This document shows, in pieces, positions 11,471-20,874 of a stretch of DNA of 64,000 bases. Position numbers and translations under genes: made by a program. Positions within the stretch are counted from its first letter, which is position 1. Each line of letters opens with the position of its first letter. The notes below the pieces were generated by a model. It made no database searches. It was not told where the DNA came from and worked only from the letters and a program-made list of their open reading frames with translations. Source of the stretch: Ferriphaselus sp. R-1 (GTDB lineage Bacteria > Pseudomonadota > Gammaproteobacteria > Burkholderiales > Gallionellaceae); the NCBI RefSeq assembly GCF_000746095.1, contig NZ_JQKP01000004.1, positions 124,001 through 188,000 of the forward strand, in the 5' to 3' direction.

Positions 11471-12526
11471 TCATGCAGCGACGACCCGGATGGCAGATTT
11501 AGGCCGTGCTTCTGCCCGCGCCCGCAGTTGGCCGCACGCGCCTTCGACCTCCTGCCCAGCGGAGTCACGTAGCTGGGTGATGATGCCGCGCTGCTTCAGC
11601 GCGCCGACCATGAAGGCCATGCGCTCAGCGCTGGGGCGGCGAAAATCGAGGCCGTCTACCTCGTTGAACGGGATGAAATTCATGATGGCGTACTTGCCGG
11701 TGAGCAGTTCGACGATGCGCTCCAGCTCAGCGTCGCTGTCGTTCACGCCTTCGATCAGCGTCCATTGGTATTGCGTCGGGTAACGCGTGGCACGGGCGTA
11801 GGCCTCGGCCAGTTCCACCAACTCCACCACCGGGATGCGCGGAGCGTTGGGCAGCAGTCGGGCGCGCAGTGTGTCATCCGTGGTGTGCAGGGAAAGCGCC
11901 AGGGCGGGCTTGACGCTTTCCAGCGGCAAGCGCTCGAACACCCGCTCGTCACCCACCGTGGACAGCACCAGGTTCTTGTGCGCGATGTCGCCCTGCAAAC
12001 CCAGCACCGCTATCGCTTCGAGCACGTTGTCCAGATTGTGTGCGGGCTCGCCCATGCCCATGAATACGACTTTTTCCACCTTGCGGCGATGTCGCGCCAG
12101 CGCCACTTGGGCCACGATCTCCGCACTGCCGAGTTGGCGTATCAGCCCAGCGCGACCGCTCATGCAGAACACGCAACCGACCGCACAACCCACCTGCGTC
12201 GAGACGCACAGTCCGCCACGCGGCAGCAGCACGCTCTCCGCCAGCTGGCCATCGCTCAATTCCACCAGCAAACGGGCAACCTCATGGTCAGCCGGGAAGG
12301 CCCCGTGCAAACGCGCCAACCCGGCCAGCTGCGCCTCGATCACAGGCAACTCCGCCCGCAAAGCAGCGGGGAAGAAGCTCGCGGCCGGACTGCCCTTGCG
12401 ATCATACGAAGCGACCTGACTCCAGCCGCGCAGCAGCCTATCCTCATGGCAGGGTTTGCAGCCCAAGGCTTGCAGGCGTGACCGCAACAGCGCGATGCGC
12501 AACAACGGGGAAAGTTCGGAAGTCAA
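11471..12526 (-). CDS. RlmN/Cfr-family radical SAM methyltransferase (probable paralogue)
   Basis: A radical SAM RNA methyltransferase of 351 residues. The 4Fe-4S cysteines are Cys114, Cys118 and Cys121 (GCAVGCVFC). The two methyl-transfer cysteines of the RlmN mechanism are also present: Cys107 in LCVSTQVGC and Cys331 in GACGQLR, corresponding to E. coli Cys118 and Cys355. VVFMGMGEPAHNLDNV binds SAM. It departs from canonical RlmN after the cluster, with FCMSGRAGLIRQL in place of the usual FCSTAQQGFNRNL-type motif, and is about 30 residues shorter. That pattern is that of a widespread second copy, so the target may not be A2503 of 23S rRNA. It begins a minus-strand run followed by psd. Confidence 0.8.
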   Translation of the reverse strand: MTSELSPLLRIALLRSRLQALGCKPCHEDRLLRGWSQVASYDRKGSPAASFFPAALRAELPVIEAQLAGLARLHGAFPADHEVARLLVELSDGQLAESVLLPRGGLCVSTQVGCAVGCVFCMSGRAGLIRQLGSAEIVAQVALARHRRKVEKVVFMGMGEPAHNLDNVLEAIAVLGLQGDIAHKNLVLSTVGDERVFERLPLESVKPALALSLHTTDDTLRARLLPNAPRIPVVELVELAEAYARATRYPTQYQWTLIEGVNDSDAELERIVELLTGKYAIMNFIPFNEVDGLDFRRPSAERMAFMVGALKQRGIITQLRDSAGQEVEGACGQLRARAEARPKSAIRVVAA

Positions 12527-12702
12527 GGCAAGTACGAAATGCTGGTGAAACAGGGCCCGGATTCTAACTCACCCCATGGCCCAATCAAATATCCACTCTC
12601 GCCTCTAAGCTTTTTACTAAAGTTGACGATAACAGTCACATAATAAGAGCCGGTGAAGACAACCCCGAATGCAGCATGTTGTATCCCATTAAGGAGAGTG
12701 CC

Positions 12703-15105
12703 GTGGCTACGAAACTGGTCAGTTTTCTGGCCGGCTCATTGCGTAAGCAGTTGATCCTCGGCATGGTGCTGGTGATCGCTCTGACGATGACGACTTTCAT
12801 CTACGTCACCACCTTACACCTGCGGGCGGCAGAGGTCGTTGACCACCACGAACAGGAAGTCACGTTCACCAACATGCTGACAGCGGCTTCCGTGACCGTG
12901 CTCGCATCCGGGGAGATCACTGACCTGCAGGTGCTGGTGGATGCCCTGAACGGCTACCCTGACTTGCGTCAAGTCGCCATTCTGGATGTCGACGGACAAA
13001 TTCTGGCGCACACCGATCACTCCAGGATTGGGCTGCACTTACCGGGATTCCCCTTGGAGGCGGGCACCTCAGCCATATCCCAACATCCCGAAGTCCGTGA
13101 GATAACCTCCCCGTTAATCATGTCTGGCCAGAAAGTGGGCTGGGTGTATGCCACGCTGGATAAAAGTCATCTAGCTCAAAAGGTTCAGAGAATACTGATT
13201 TCCGGATTCCTGCTGGCCGTGCTGGGTACCGCTCTTGGTGTGCTGATTGCCGTGTTGGCCAGCCGATTCTTGACCCGACGTCTGCGCATCATCCACGAGG
13301 TTGCCGATGCTGTAAAAGCCGGGAACCATCAGGCCCGCGTCTACCTGTATGGCGAAGACGAAGCCTCTCAACTGGGTCGGCAGTTCAACTTCATGCTCGA
13401 CAGCATCGAGCAACACGATGAGCAACTACGCTCATTTTACGAATGTGATCTGGTCGGTCTGACGATCACCTCGCCCGACAAGGGGTGGATCAGCATCAAC
13501 CACTATCTGTGCGAGCTACTGGGATATTCCGAGCAGGAATTGAGGTCGATGACTTGGGTAGAGTTGACCTACCCGGCTGACCTGAGCGCCGATCTCGATC
13601 AGTTCAACAGGGTGGTGTCCGGCGAGATCGATGGTTACAGCCTGGAAAAACGCTTCATCAGCCGAACGGGCGAGGTCATCCCCACCAATCTGGTCGTGCG
13701 CTGTATCCGCAAGGAAAACGGCGAGGTGAAATTCATCACCGCCATGGTGGAAGATATCCGGCCACACAAAGCCACGGAGGCGCAAATAGAGCGCTTGGCA
13801 CTCTACGATCAACTCACCCACCTGCCCAATCGCCGCCTGTTGCTGGATCGCATTCGCCAAGCTCTGGCCTCGTGCGAACGCAGCAGCAAATCGGGAGCCT
13901 TGTTGTTTATCGACCTGGACAACTTCAAGACGCTGAACGACACCCTGGGCCACGACATGGGCGATCTGCTACTGCAAAAGGTCGCTGAAAGATTGACGAC
14001 CTGCGTTCGTGAAAACGATACCGTCGCCAGGCTGGGCGGGGATGAGTTCGTTGTGATGTTGACAGACTTGAATGCGAACACGCTTGATGCCGCAGCACAG
14101 ACCAAGGCCATCGCCGACAAGATACTCGCCCTACTGAATCAACGTTACCAACTGAACTCGCACCCCTACCAGAGCACACCCAGCATCGGTGTCACGCTGT
14201 TTGGCATCAGCCAGTGCGACATCGATGAACTGTTAAAGCAAGCGGATATCGCGATGTATCAGGCGAAACGAGGAGGACGCAACACCGTGTGCTTTTTCGA
14301 CCCGGCAATGCAGAATGAGCTGAACGCAAGAGCAACGCTGGAGATCGAGCTGCAAACAGCGATCGAACAACGGCAGTTCGAGCTGTACTTTCAACCCCAG
14401 GTCGATCACACACATCGCGTGCAGGGCGCTGAGGCCCTGATCCGTTGGCGGCACCCCCAACATGGCATCGTGTTTCCGGATGCATACATTCCGCTGGCAG
14501 AGCAGACCGGCCTGATCCAGTCGATAGGCGACTGGATGTTAGGCTCCGCTTGCGCACAGATCAAATCATGGCAGAACCATGAAGCCACGCGCCACCTCAC
14601 GCTCTCGGTGAATGTGAGCGCCAGACAAATGCATCACCCGAGTTTTGTGACAAACATCATAACCATCGTACAACGTCATGGCATCGATCCGCGCCTACTC
14701 CGACTGGAGCTTACCGAAAGTGTACTGCTGGAGAATATGGAGTTAACCGCTGCAAAAATGCACGAGCTGGGCGCACAAGGGATACGGTTCGACCTGGACG
14801 ACTTCGGCACGGGCTACTCATCATTGCAATACCTGAAGAAACTGCCCTTACATCAACTCAAGATCGACCAGTCTTTCGTTAGCGACATTGAGTTCGATGG
14901 CAATGACCGGGCGATCGTTCAAACCATCATTGCCATGGCCCAAAGTCTGAACCTTGAAGTGATCGCTGAAGGGGTGGAGACCGAAAAACAGGAACAAATC
15001 CTCGGCAGCATGGGATGCCTGCATTATCAGGGATACCGGTTCGGCAAACCGGTACCTCTGGACGAGTTCGAGCAAGCGATTGGGGATGGAAAGAGTACAG
15101 CCTAA
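12703..15105 (+). CDS. Membrane sensor with HAMP-PAS-GGDEF-EAL domains
   Basis: An 800-residue bifunctional c-di-GMP protein. Order: TM1 (about 17-38), periplasmic sensor (39-160), TM2 (163-187), HAMP (187-240), PAS (245-360), GGDEF and EAL. The diguanylate cyclase motif is intact (GGDEF at 445-449) and the inhibitory I-site RxxD is present (R436-D439). The phosphodiesterase motif is also intact (EAL at 577-579), with the [10 protein letters not shown] loop. Both activities are possible. GTG 12703 is chosen because AAGGAG lies 6 nt upstream; an ATG 27 nt earlier lacks such a site. The stop overlaps the convergent purT by 4 bp. Confidence 0.93.
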   Translation: MATKLVSFLAGSLRKQLILGMVLVIALTMTTFIYVTTLHLRAAEVVDHHEQEVTFTNMLTAASVTVLASGEITDLQVLVDALNGYPDLRQVAILDVDGQILAHTDHSRIGLHLPGFPLEAGTSAISQHPEVREITSPLIMSGQKVGWVYATLDKSHLAQKVQRILISGFLLAVLGTALGVLIAVLASRFLTRRLRIIHEVADAVKAGNHQARVYLYGEDEASQLGRQFNFMLDSIEQHDEQLRSFYECDLVGLTITSPDKGWISINHYLCELLGYSEQELRSMTWVELTYPADLSADLDQFNRVVSGEIDGYSLEKRFISRTGEVIPTNLVVRCIRKENGEVKFITAMVEDIRPHKATEAQIERLALYDQLTHLPNRRLLLDRIRQALASCERSSKSGALLFIDLDNFKTLNDTLGHDMGDLLLQKVAERLTTCVRENDTVARLGGDEFVVMLTDLNANTLDAAAQTKAIADKILALLNQRYQLNSHPYQSTPSIGVTLFGISQCDIDELLKQADIAMYQAKRGGRNTVCFFDPAMQNELNARATLEIELQTAIEQRQFELYFQPQVDHTHRVQGAEALIRWRHPQHGIVFPDAYIPLAEQTGLIQSIGDWMLGSACAQIKSWQNHEATRHLTLSVNVSARQMHHPSFVTNIITIVQRHGIDPRLLRLELTESVLLENMELTAAKMHELGAQGIRFDLDDFGTGYSSLQYLKKLPLHQLKIDQSFVSDIEFDGNDRAIVQTIIAMAQSLNLEVIAEGVETEKQEQILGSMGCLHYQGYRFGKPVPLDEFEQAIGDGKSTA

Positions 15106-16310
15106 CCACCCGACACCGGCATCACCTTGCCGGCGGCGAGTTTGGCCCGTGCTCTGGCTTCGTCGGTGTCGCGGCCATTTGCCAGGGCGACGCCCATGCG
15201 CCGCTTGCTGAACGACTCGGGTTTGCCGAACAGTCGCAGCTCGGTCTCCGGGATGCGCAGCGCCTCATCCACGCCGGTGTAGACGATGCCGACCTCGTCC
15301 AGCTGGCCGTAGATCACGGCGGAGGCACCCGGCGCACGCAGGCAGGTGTCGACCGGCAAGCCGAGGATGGCGCGGGCATGCAGTTCGAACTCGTTCAGCC
15401 GCTGGCTGCACATGGTGACCATGCCGGTGTCGTGCGGGCGCGGGCTGACCTCGGAGAACCAGACCTGATCGCCCTTGACGAACAGTTCCACGCCGAACAG
15501 GCCGAGGCCGCCGAGATCGTCAGTGACCTTCCTGGCGATGTCGCGGGCGCGCTCCAGCGCCAGCGCCGCCATCGCCTGCGGCTGCCAGCTCTCCACGTAA
15601 TCGCCGCTCACCTGCACATGGCCTATGGGTTCGCAGAAATGCGTCTCGATGCGGCCAGCGGCACCGAGTGCCCGCACGGTGAGCAGCGTGATCTCGTAGT
15701 CGAAATCGATGAAACCTTCGACGATGACGCGCCCCTGATCCACGCGCGAGCCGCTGGCGGCGTATTCCCAAGCGGCGGACACCGCGTCCGCGCCATCCAC
15801 TTTCGACTGGCCTTTGCCGGACGAGGACATCACCGGCTTGATGATGCAGGGATAGCCGATGGTCTCGATGGCGGCGCGCAACTCCTCCAGACTGCTGGCG
15901 AACCGGTACGGCGAGGTCGGCAGCCCCAACGTCTCGGCAGCCAGGCGGCGGATGCCTTCGCGGTTCATGGTGAGTTGCGCCGCGCGAGCGGTGGGAATGA
16001 CGCGCGCCAGCCCTTCAGCCTCGATCGCCACCAGCATGTCGGTGGCAATGGCTTCGATTTCGGGTACGACCAAGTCCGGCTTTTCCTGCTCGATCAACGC
16101 ACGCAAAGCTGCACCGTCCGCCATGTTGATGACGTGCGCGCGATGCGCCACCTGATGCCCCGGCGCGTTGGGGTAGCGGTCCACCGCGATGGTCTCTACA
16201 CCCAGCCGTTGCAGGGCGATGAGCACTTCCTTACCCAGTTCGCCGCTGCCCAGCAGCATGACTTTGGTGGCGGAAGGAGATAGCGGTGTGCCCAGGGAAG
16301 CAGGTTTCAT
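15102..16310 (-). CDS. purT: Formate-dependent phosphoribosylglycinamide formyltransferase
   Basis: PurT makes formylglycinamide ribonucleotide from GAR, formate and ATP, a folate-independent route for step 3 of purine synthesis. The 402-residue protein matches the family (E. coli 392): N-terminal preATP-grasp motif [13 protein letters not shown], the substrate-binding [13 protein letters not shown], the ATP-grasp loop [15 protein letters not shown], and Mg-binding acidic residues in [16 protein letters not shown]. It is transcribed towards the GGDEF-EAL gene and overlaps its 3' end by 4 bp. A TATAAT lies 33 bp upstream of the ATG. Confidence 0.96.
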   Translation of the reverse strand: MKPASLGTPLSPSATKVMLLGSGELGKEVLIALQRLGVETIAVDRYPNAPGHQVAHRAHVINMADGAALRALIEQEKPDLVVPEIEAIATDMLVAIEAEGLARVIPTARAAQLTMNREGIRRLAAETLGLPTSPYRFASSLEELRAAIETIGYPCIIKPVMSSSGKGQSKVDGADAVSAAWEYAASGSRVDQGRVIVEGFIDFDYEITLLTVRALGAAGRIETHFCEPIGHVQVSGDYVESWQPQAMAALALERARDIARKVTDDLGGLGLFGVELFVKGDQVWFSEVSPRPHDTGMVTMCSQRLNEFELHARAILGLPVDTCLRAPGASAVIYGQLDEVGIVYTGVDEALRIPETELRLFGKPESFSKRRMGVALANGRDTDEARARAKLAAGKVMPVSGG

Positions 16311-16342
16311 AACGTTTGAGACGAGAGCTTAGAATGGGGAAA

Positions 16343-16348
16343 ATTATA
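16343..16348 (-). promoter_or_regulatory. -10 box upstream of purT
   Basis: A perfect TATAAT on the minus strand (complement of 16343-16348), 33 bp before the purT ATG. No recognisable -35 lies 16-18 bp further upstream, so an activator may be needed. I see no PurR-type palindrome. Confidence 0.45.
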
Positions 16349-16465
16349 CACAGCCCGCACACGACCACGCGCCCCTATCGTTGCCGACCAACGCTTCCGG
16401 CTCAAGAAATCGGGCGCTGCGCCGTAATCGATAGCACTTCGTCACCATTCCGGACGACCACCGCC

Positions 16466-17440
16466 ATGAAGATTCTGCTAGTTGAAGATACCCGTGCCCT
16501 TGCCGTGGTCCTGACCGCCCGACTCAACAGTTTCGGCTACGAAGTCCTGGTCGCCGAAAACGGCAAAGTGGCCATCGAATGTTTCAAACAGGATGTCCCC
16601 GACCTGATCCTGATGGACATCGAGATGCCGGTGATGAACGGCTTCGAGGCCACCAGCCGGATCCGCGCCTACGAGACTTCGCAACAATGGGCGTGGACCC
16701 CCATCATCTTCCTGACCGCCTCGGATTCGCCCGACAATCTGGTCACCGCCATCGAAGCAGGTGCGGACGACTTCCTCTCGAAATCCATCACCGAGCCGGT
16801 ATTGAGCGCCAAGATGAAAGCCATGACGCGCATCGCGGCGCTGCGCCAACGCCTGTCCGTAGCCAACCAGAAACTGTACGAGCAAGCCAGCCGGGACGGG
16901 CTGACCGGGTTATTCAACCGCCGTCACATGGACGCACAGACCGATCTCGCCTGGGAAAACGCACAGCGTGGCGGACACCCCTTCGCCATCCTCATGCTGG
17001 ACATCGACAATTTCAAGAAATACAACGACCACTACGGGCATCAGGCCGGTGATGACTGCCTCAAACAGGTCGCCCAGGCGATCGCACGGGTGGTCGATGC
17101 GGCGAATGCGCAGTCACTGACTCAAGGCTGTTTCGCGGCCAGGTATGGCGGTGAGGAGTTCGCCGTGGTCGTACCTGCCGCTTCGGAGGGAGTGTGCGAG
17201 CGATTGGCGCACGCGATCATCAAGACCATTCGCGAGTTGAACATCGCCCATGAAAAGAATGCCGACTGGGGGATAGTGACCGCCTCCATCGGCGGCTGTC
17301 GGACGACGGTCGCCGAAGCCCAGATCAGCAACCTGTTCCGCTCCGCCGATGCGAAGCTCTATCAGGCCAAGGAGAACGGTCGCAACCGGGCCGAACTGAA
17401 CCAGACCCCGGTCGCCCGGCAAGTCAGCCCTGCCGCTTGA
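16466..17440 (+). CDS. Response regulator diguanylate cyclase (REC-GGDEF)
   Basis: A cytoplasmic 324-residue protein with an N-terminal receiver (1-125; MKILLVEDT, phospho-acceptor Asp51 in LILMDIEMPVMNG, conserved Lys in DDFLSKS) and a C-terminal GGDEF domain with active-site variant GGEEF at 228-232. GGEEF is catalytically competent in this family. No RxxD inhibitory site precedes it, so product inhibition is not expected. Phosphorylation by an unlinked histidine kinase would drive c-di-GMP synthesis. ATG 16466 gives the canonical receiver start; the ribosome-binding site is weak. No kinase gene is nearby. Its last 17 bp overlap the convergent cupin gene. Confidence 0.92.
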   Translation: MKILLVEDTRALAVVLTARLNSFGYEVLVAENGKVAIECFKQDVPDLILMDIEMPVMNGFEATSRIRAYETSQQWAWTPIIFLTASDSPDNLVTAIEAGADDFLSKSITEPVLSAKMKAMTRIAALRQRLSVANQKLYEQASRDGLTGLFNRRHMDAQTDLAWENAQRGGHPFAILMLDIDNFKKYNDHYGHQAGDDCLKQVAQAIARVVDAANAQSLTQGCFAARYGGEEFAVVVPAASEGVCERLAHAIIKTIRELNIAHEKNADWGIVTASIGGCRTTVAEAQISNLFRSADAKLYQAKENGRNRAELNQTPVARQVSPAA

Positions 17441-17792
17441 TCATCACGTAGTGCTTCTGCACCGGCTCGACGACCTCGAACACGCCCGCGAACCCCGCCG
17501 GAATCACACAGGCATCGCCAGGACCGAACTCGCGGGCACATCCCCCGGCATCGGTGATCCGGATGCGCCCGGCCAGAACGTGGAAATATTCGTCGCTATG
17601 CTCGTCGAAGGCGATGCGCCACGCGCCCACCTCGCACGCCCAGATACCGCAAGAGATACCGCCTCCGGGCGGTGCATAAAACTCCCAGGTCGTCCGCAAG
17701 GGATCGCCCTTGACCAGCCGCTCCGGCCTGGGGCGATCATGGGTCGGCACGACATCGGTGCGGGAACCGTCTATCGGTCGAAGCGCAACCAT
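17424..17792 (-). CDS. Small cupin-domain protein
   Basis: A 122-residue single-domain cupin of the DUF861/cupin_3 type, seen in the sequence WEFYAPPGGGISCGIWACEV, the metal-site strand HSDEYFHVLAGRIRI and FGPGDACVIPAGFAGVFEV. The likely metal ligand set is degenerate (His, Glu and few other His), so catalysis is doubtful and a ligand-sensing role is as likely. ATG 17792 starts one base after the TGA of the porin gene (TGA-C-ATG), which indicates translational coupling. The function is unknown. Confidence 0.75.
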   Translation of the reverse strand: MVALRPIDGSRTDVVPTHDRPRPERLVKGDPLRTTWEFYAPPGGGISCGIWACEVGAWRIAFDEHSDEYFHVLAGRIRITDAGGCAREFGPGDACVIPAGFAGVFEVVEPVQKHYVMIKRQG

Positions 17793-17793
17793 G

Positions 17794-19128
17794 TCAGCGT
17801 TCCCAATGCAGCCGCACACCCGCGAAGGAGACCGGGCCACGATCGGCGTTGTAAGCAGGGTTGCGCATGAACTGGTAGTCCGCCGTCAGCCAAGTGTCCT
17901 TCAGCACCTGAAGGCTGTAATAAGCTTCGGCGATCTGCTCATCCGCATAGTTCAGGCGACCATCACCGATGAAATACCCCAGTCCGCCAGCGGCAAGATA
18001 CTGACGATAGATGCCGGAAAGCGCGTTGCGCATCAGCGCCACCCCCACAGTATCGGATCCCCGCCCCCACTTCGCCCCTTGCATCGATGCTCCCAACGCG
18101 AACGAGCGATGCGCTTCGGTGAACGCATAGGTCTCAAAACGCCCGTCCTGCCAGAAGGTGCGCGCGAACACGCCAAAATCCGGGGTGACCGCCTGCTCAA
18201 GATTCAGGCCGACCCCATACTTCACCCCTTCACGACGCACCATGCCGGTAGCGGGTACGCCTGCCGCACTGGCTGCCGTCATCGTCGCCGGGTTCGCCAA
18301 GGCATCGGCATAACTGCCCATCAGCGCGGTGTTGCGCATCAGCAACAGGCGTAGTTTGCCCGGCTGACCGGCAAGCTGATGAGCGTGTTCGAGTTCAAGG
18401 TTCTGGCCATGGTGACTGAAATACCTCCAGTCCAACGCCAACTGATTGGCCAACAAGGGCTGCATGAACTGCCCGGCACGCCACACCCAATCGCCCCGGT
18501 AATATTCCAGCGCCGCACCCCAAGTATTGCCTCGCGCATCGGCGGCGTAATCGAAAGCGCAATGCGCCATGTTGCACCAGCTCAGGAACTGGGTACGCGG
18601 ATCATGGGCGTAACGGTTAGCATCGAAGATGTCCAGTGGCGGAAAGAATCCCGCCGTCAACACCAATCGCTCGGCATCCTGCATGCCCGCCAGTTGATTC
18701 ATGCCAGAACTGACGCTCTGTCCTTCACCGCCCATCCCCCAGGTCTGGCGCATGAACATCCGCACCCGATAGAGGATGGGATTGGCACCACTGGCACGGG
18801 TGATCTCGCCGTTATAAAAGCCGGCCATGCCAGTGAGGTTGGAGAGCGGCACGCCCTGAGCCACTTCCGGGTCGAAATAGAACTCGCCGCCCTGCCACAA
18901 GCGTTTGCCAAAGGCCCCCGTCAGACTGAACGAGTAGGTATTCTCCGCACCCGATGACAAGCTGAACGGGCCGCTGTAAGGCGCGGTCAACGCGGGCTTG
19001 TGCTGCCAGATGTACGTAGATTGCGCATGTGCATTCCAATCTTCAGCAGCAGGAATCAGCTCCTCTGCCCCCGCCCAGGGCTGGAGCAGACCGCATGCGA
19101 ACCAGAACGCGAAAAATCGTCCCATCAT
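17794..19128 (-). CDS. OprB-type outer-membrane porin
   Basis: A 444-residue secreted beta-barrel. The signal peptide (MMGRFFAFWFACGLLQPWAGA) is followed by the family's typical opening DWNAHAQSTYIWQHKPA and aromatic, alternating beta-strand sequence to a C-terminal VRLHWER. The carbohydrate-selective porin family OprB fits best; the actual substrate is unknown. It lies 10 bp downstream of the HD-GYP gene and is coupled to the cupin, forming a three-gene minus-strand unit. Met1 or Met2 could be the start. Confidence 0.8.
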   Translation of the reverse strand: MMGRFFAFWFACGLLQPWAGAEELIPAAEDWNAHAQSTYIWQHKPALTAPYSGPFSLSSGAENTYSFSLTGAFGKRLWQGGEFYFDPEVAQGVPLSNLTGMAGFYNGEITRASGANPILYRVRMFMRQTWGMGGEGQSVSSGMNQLAGMQDAERLVLTAGFFPPLDIFDANRYAHDPRTQFLSWCNMAHCAFDYAADARGNTWGAALEYYRGDWVWRAGQFMQPLLANQLALDWRYFSHHGQNLELEHAHQLAGQPGKLRLLLMRNTALMGSYADALANPATMTAASAAGVPATGMVRREGVKYGVGLNLEQAVTPDFGVFARTFWQDGRFETYAFTEAHRSFALGASMQGAKWGRGSDTVGVALMRNALSGIYRQYLAAGGLGYFIGDGRLNYADEQIAEAYYSLQVLKDTWLTADYQFMRNPAYNADRGPVSFAGVRLHWER

Positions 19129-19137
19129 CGCCCTGCC

Positions 19138-19764
19138 TCACGCCTCGCCAAGGTCAAAGCGACCGGATTCGATCACCCGGATGAAGCACTTCATGACTTC
19201 CGGATCGTGCTTCGTCCGGTCCTGCGCTTCCATCCGCAGGATCTCCATGACTTCCGGATGGGGGCGACGATCATGGTAGGAGCGTCTGACCGAAATCGCA
19301 TCGTAGCTGTCGGCGACGGCAATGATTCGAGCGCATATCGGTATGTCCTCTCCGGCAATGCCATGGGGATAACCCTGACCGTCGAAGGATTCATGATGGT
19401 GCAGGATCGCTTGCGCAGCCTGCTGCGCCCCCTCGATCTCGATGGATGCCATGATCTTCGCCCCGATCACCGGGTGCTGCTTCATGCAGGCCCACTCGTC
19501 GGCATCCAGCTCGGTCGGCTTCATCAAGATATGGTCGGGCACCCCGATCTTGCCAATATCGTGGAACGAGGCGGCTATCTTCAGGATGCTCAGCTCGGCG
19601 CTCGTCAGGCCACAGGCGAGCCCTATCTCCTTGGACAGTGCTCGCACCCGCTCCGAGTGCAGCCGCGTCTGCCAATCGCGATACCCCAAAGCCACAGATA
19701 GCGCCCTGGTATAGTCGTGCAAGGCGTTATAAATCGGATCGCAACAGTCCATTTTCTCCCCCAC
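19138..19764 (-). CDS. HD-GYP c-di-GMP phosphodiesterase
   Basis: A stand-alone 208-residue HD-GYP domain, with no receiver or sensor. Motifs: His36 in RLHSERV, HDIGK (68-72), GVPDHIL, HHESFDGQGYP (123-133, the GYP motif) and IIAVADSYDAI. These residues bind two or three irons and hydrolyse c-di-GMP to GMP in this family. It is the first gene of a unit with the porin and cupin, suggesting co-control of outer-membrane uptake and c-di-GMP, which is inference. Confidence 0.9.
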   Translation of the reverse strand: MGEKMDCCDPIYNALHDYTRALSVALGYRDWQTRLHSERVRALSKEIGLACGLTSAELSILKIAASFHDIGKIGVPDHILMKPTELDADEWACMKQHPVIGAKIMASIEIEGAQQAAQAILHHHESFDGQGYPHGIAGEDIPICARIIAVADSYDAISVRRSYHDRRPHPEVMEILRMEAQDRTKHDPEVMKCFIRVIESGRFDLGEA

Positions 19765-19843
19765 TTTCTGCTCGCTACGCTCTACTCGCTAAAAAACAGC
19801 CATTCCGTCGACCGCCCTTCGCCCGGCGCGCATTATACGTCCG

Positions 19844-20722
19844 CTACCGACCCTCGCCCTGTATCTTCCCCGACATCAGGCTGGCCGAGACGATCAGCAC
19901 CGCGCCACAGAGCTCGCGCGCACCCATCGCTTCCCCGGCCAGGAAATAAGCCGCGATGGCGGCGAACACCAGCTCGGAGAGGAACAGCACGATGGAACGG
20001 TTCGCGGGCAGGTGGGTCAGGCCGAATTGGACGATGAAGCTGGTGGCACACAACACTACACCCAGCATGCCCAGCAGCCAGAGCTGGCTGATCGGCAGTT
20101 CGACCAGCTCCCCCGCCCGCCCCATAAACAACATCGCCCCCAGCGTGAGTATCGCCGTGCCCAGCCACACGCTGGCCGACTTGTAGTTGACGCTCAAGTG
20201 CTCGGCCCGCCGCACCAGCACGTTGGACAGAGCGAAGCTGAAACCTGCGCTCAACCCGAACCATTCCGCCAGACTCTGCGGCCACGGCCAGCCGAGTCGC
20301 GGCTCCCACAGCATGATGAAGGCGCCTGTCAGCGACAGCGCCGCGACGGCATAGCCATAGCGGTCGAGCCGCTCTCCCAGCAGCAGCCGTGACAAACCGA
20401 CCGTCCACAGAGGCGCGAGGTAGAACAGCAGCAGCACGCGCATCACCGCGCCATCCAGCGTTCCCAACACGTAACCCAGATTGGCCCAGCCCGCGCTCAG
20501 CGGCAGCAGCAGGCCGATCCAGCCGGCCTTGCCACACTCGCGCCACAGCGGCCCACTCAGCGCCATCCCCAAGCCCAGTGCCAGCGTGTAGCTAACCACG
20601 ATCGCCGCCATACCGGACATGCCAGCCGCACCCAGCACGCGATACGGATACCAGATCAGCCCCCACACCAGCGCCGCCGTCAACAGGCTGGTCGCCGCCA
20701 CCACATTTTGTTTTGAAGCCAC
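19844..20722 (-). CDS. EamA/DMT-family permease
   Basis: A 292-residue inner-membrane protein with about ten hydrophobic segments in two EamA repeats (first repeat from LLTAALVWGLIWYPYRVLG; second from FSFALSNVLVRRAE). The family exports or imports metabolites such as amino acids; the substrate cannot be read. GTG 20722 is taken as start because AAAGGTG lies about 8 nt upstream and the hydrophobic repeat begins soon after; a longer frame to 20851 adds a non-membrane peptide. Divergent from dapC. Confidence 0.85.
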   Translation of the reverse strand: MASKQNVVAATSLLTAALVWGLIWYPYRVLGAAGMSGMAAIVVSYTLALGLGMALSGPLWRECGKAGWIGLLLPLSAGWANLGYVLGTLDGAVMRVLLLFYLAPLWTVGLSRLLLGERLDRYGYAVAALSLTGAFIMLWEPRLGWPWPQSLAEWFGLSAGFSFALSNVLVRRAEHLSVNYKSASVWLGTAILTLGAMLFMGRAGELVELPISQLWLLGMLGVVLCATSFIVQFGLTHLPANRSIVLFLSELVFAAIAAYFLAGEAMGARELCGAVLIVSASLMSGKIQGEGR

Positions 20723-20740
20723 TCGCCGCACCTTTATAAT
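20713..20740 (+). promoter_or_regulatory. Sigma-70 promoter of dapC
   Basis: TTGAAG (20713-20718), 16 bp, then TATAAT (20735-20740). A start near 20747 gives a leader of about 128 nt before dapC. It overlaps the 5' end of the divergent permease gene. Confidence 0.6.
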
Positions 20741-20874
20741 CGCGCACCTGAATCCAAAACCACTGTTCGCGCCAAACGCGAGCGCTTCAGCGCAGTCGTC
20801 GTAGTGTACACATCCACCGTTCGACTCTGCTGCGCTACGCCCGACACGCACGGAAATGACCCGCCGATAGCCAC

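Noticed and set aside
12600-12702. A promoter with TTGACG before the GGDEF-EAL gene
   Set aside because: No -10 box lies at an acceptable spacing.
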